Part shown: positions 12,502 to 13,418 of the stretch, one piece after another
Position numbering within the stretch: the first letter of the stretch is position 1
Layout of the letters: each line of letters begins with the position of its first letter
Source of the DNA: Alcanivorax sp.
Lineage (GTDB): Bacteria; Pseudomonadota; Gammaproteobacteria; Pseudomonadales; Alcanivoracaceae
Length of the DNA: 13,418 nucleotides
Assembly: GCA_007135015.1 (NCBI GenBank)
Contig: SLJS01000124.1
Location: forward strand, 1 to 13,418
Direction of reading: 5' to 3'
The notes under the pieces: generated by a model
Seen by the model: the letters and a program-made list of their open reading frames with translations, nothing else
The model's database searches: none
What the model was told of the DNA's origin: nothing
Program-made: the position numbers and the translations under genes

Positions 12502-12653
12502 GGACAGGCACGAATACCGGGTGGCATGGCCAGAATTATGCCTGTCCTGAATTAGCGAAGATCCATGGGGAAGCGTACGGGGAAAAAGGCCAGCGGGGTG
12601 TCGGCAAGGCCTCGGGATGCCCGTTCGCACCAGGGACAGTTCCGGACAGGCAC
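12502..12653. repeat. Second GACAGGCA cluster, next to the transposase
   Basis: GGACAGGCA at 12502-12510 is the exact reverse complement of TGCCTGTCC at 12539-12547, a 9-bp stem with a 28-base loop. A third copy, GGACAGGCAC, lies at 12644-12653, preceded by GGGACAGTTCC. The core matches the cluster at 2407-2540. The gene-free stretch 12344-12851 otherwise shows only the SDR upstream region and no supported reading frame, tRNA or other RNA gene. Confidence 0.65.
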
Positions 12654-12851
12654 CATCATCAAGTTCAGGGCGCATAGGATCAGTACAGGCTTGAAATGGG
12701 TTCTGGAAGGACCAGGTTGATGGAGCGGGCAATGAGGCGGGTTGAGCCTCAAGGAAGCTGGGGGTTTTTGAGAGACTGATCAGGATTCACGGTATCTGAC
12801 GGGGCCCTGAGTTTCTCGGGATACTATTCGGGAAAGGTCGTTACAGTAGTG

Positions 12852-13418
12852 TCAAGAACCCCTCTTTGGATCAGGAAGGGCAAAGCACCCGGCCTGGCGT
12901 GCGTGCTTGATCCATCGTCGCCCGGTCAGCTCGGTGAAACGCTGGATGCCGGCGGTTCCTCCCAGCGCCACCGGCCGGGGCAGCCGGAGCGCGCCGCGCA
13001 TCTGGCTGAGCCAGCGACGATGGTCCAGCTGGAGCCGCTGCAGGATCGGAGGCAGCTCCGCGGGAATGGTGCCGGCCTTGTCAGGGCGCACGGCCCGGCC
13101 GGTCGAATCCACCAGCTCCAGATAGTCGCGCAGGCGAATTCCCAGGGGTCCCTGCTCGGCGCAGGCGGGCTCGTCGTCGCCGGGCAGGCGTAGCAGGCGT
13201 GGCCGCGGTGGCTCGTGTTCGCTGGCGGGTGCTGCATCCTGCCAGGCCTGGATGCGCTGCTGTACCGAGGTGTGGTCGGATTCCTCCGGCGTGGCGGCGA
13301 CGCCAGCGCGCACCGGATTCAGGTCGATATAGACCATGCAACCGAGCACGGCCGGGTCGTCGAGGAGGGCCTGGCTGACGAAACGCTCCTCCCAGAACCG
13401 GCCCTTGCAGTGGTCTTC
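12852..13418 (-). CDS. IS200-like / RAYT-type transposase, C-terminal part (runs off the window)
   Basis: The open frame continues without a stop to the right edge, giving 188 visible residues; the N-terminus with the HUH nickase motif is outside. Just inside the edge it reads HCKGRFWEERFVSQALLDD, then VYIDLNPVRAGVAATPEESD and HTSVQQRI. These are hallmark segments of the Y1/IS200-like transposase family that includes REP-associated tyrosine transposases. The Tyr in VYIDLNP is the probable catalytic nucleophile, by analogy with YIxxNPxRAG motifs. The C-terminal part (LRDYLELVDSTGRAVR, then IPAELPPILQRL) is the long extension seen in larger members. No truncation is visible inside the window. 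A GTG or ATG inside the frame near 13349 is not the true start. Confidence 0.85.
   Translation of the reverse strand, partial: EDHCKGRFWEERFVSQALLDDPAVLGCMVYIDLNPVRAGVAATPEESDHTSVQQRIQAWQDAAPASEHEPPRPRLLRLPGDDEPACAEQGPLGIRLRDYLELVDSTGRAVRPDKAGTIPAELPPILQRLQLDHRRWLSQMRGALRLPRPVALGGTAGIQRFTELTGRRWIKHARQAGCFALPDPKRGS

Noticed and set aside
12382..12752. Several short frames between the SDR and the transposase
   Set aside because: They read through the GACAGGCA repeats, are rich in Pro, Arg and His, lack ribosome binding sites and overlap each other on both strands.

Overview
The window looks like chromosomal DNA of a GC-rich gammaproteobacterium. The main reason is the arrangement at the left end, where tsaD is divergent from rpsU-yqeY; in that class this block usually leads into dnaG and rpoD, which would lie just left of the window. 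The other genes fit an aerobic, lipid-using, possibly marine or halophilic gammaproteobacterium, but I cannot name a genus.

Layout. Bases 1-70 hold a REPIN-like element: two inverted GTAG-type REP palindromes. Bases 166-848 (minus) carry yqeY and rpsU. Bases 1035-2096 (plus) carry tsaD, with divergent promoters between it and rpsU. Bases 2097-2560 are a gene-poor strip with an unidentified 66-residue reading frame and a cluster of GACAGGCA repeats that includes a 16-bp hairpin. Bases 2561-8817 are the centrepiece. A TetR-family regulator (minus) is divergent from three plus-strand genes: a long-chain-type acyl-CoA dehydrogenase, a 998-residue MFE-2-like protein (SDR dehydrogenase, (R)-specific enoyl-CoA hydratase and three SCP2 domains), and an SCPx-type thiolase. 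A palindromic candidate operator lies between the regulator and the operon. Bases 8927-12343 hold unlinked single genes: a YhbO/PfpI-like DJ-1 family protein, an orphan periplasmic solute-binding protein, a two-domain WHy (LEA type 2) lipoprotein and a classical SDR. Bases 12344-12851 are non-coding and hold the second GACAGGCA cluster. From 12852 to the right edge lies the C-terminal part of an IS200-like/RAYT-type (REP-associated) transposase.

How the genes work together. The operon supplies all four steps of one beta-oxidation turn: acyl-CoA oxidation, D-specific hydration, (R)-3-hydroxyacyl-CoA oxidation and thiolysis. Its set of protein families matches the peroxisomal D-bifunctional pathway of animals and fungi rather than the classical FadAB pathway. 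The acyl-CoA ligase and electron-transfer partner must be encoded elsewhere. The three tandem SCP2 lipid-carrier domains on the bifunctional enzyme, where animals have one, are the most unusual thing seen here. The REPIN at one end, the RAYT-type transposase at the other, and the two matching repeat clusters suggest a second theme of transposase-linked small repeats spread through intergenic DNA.
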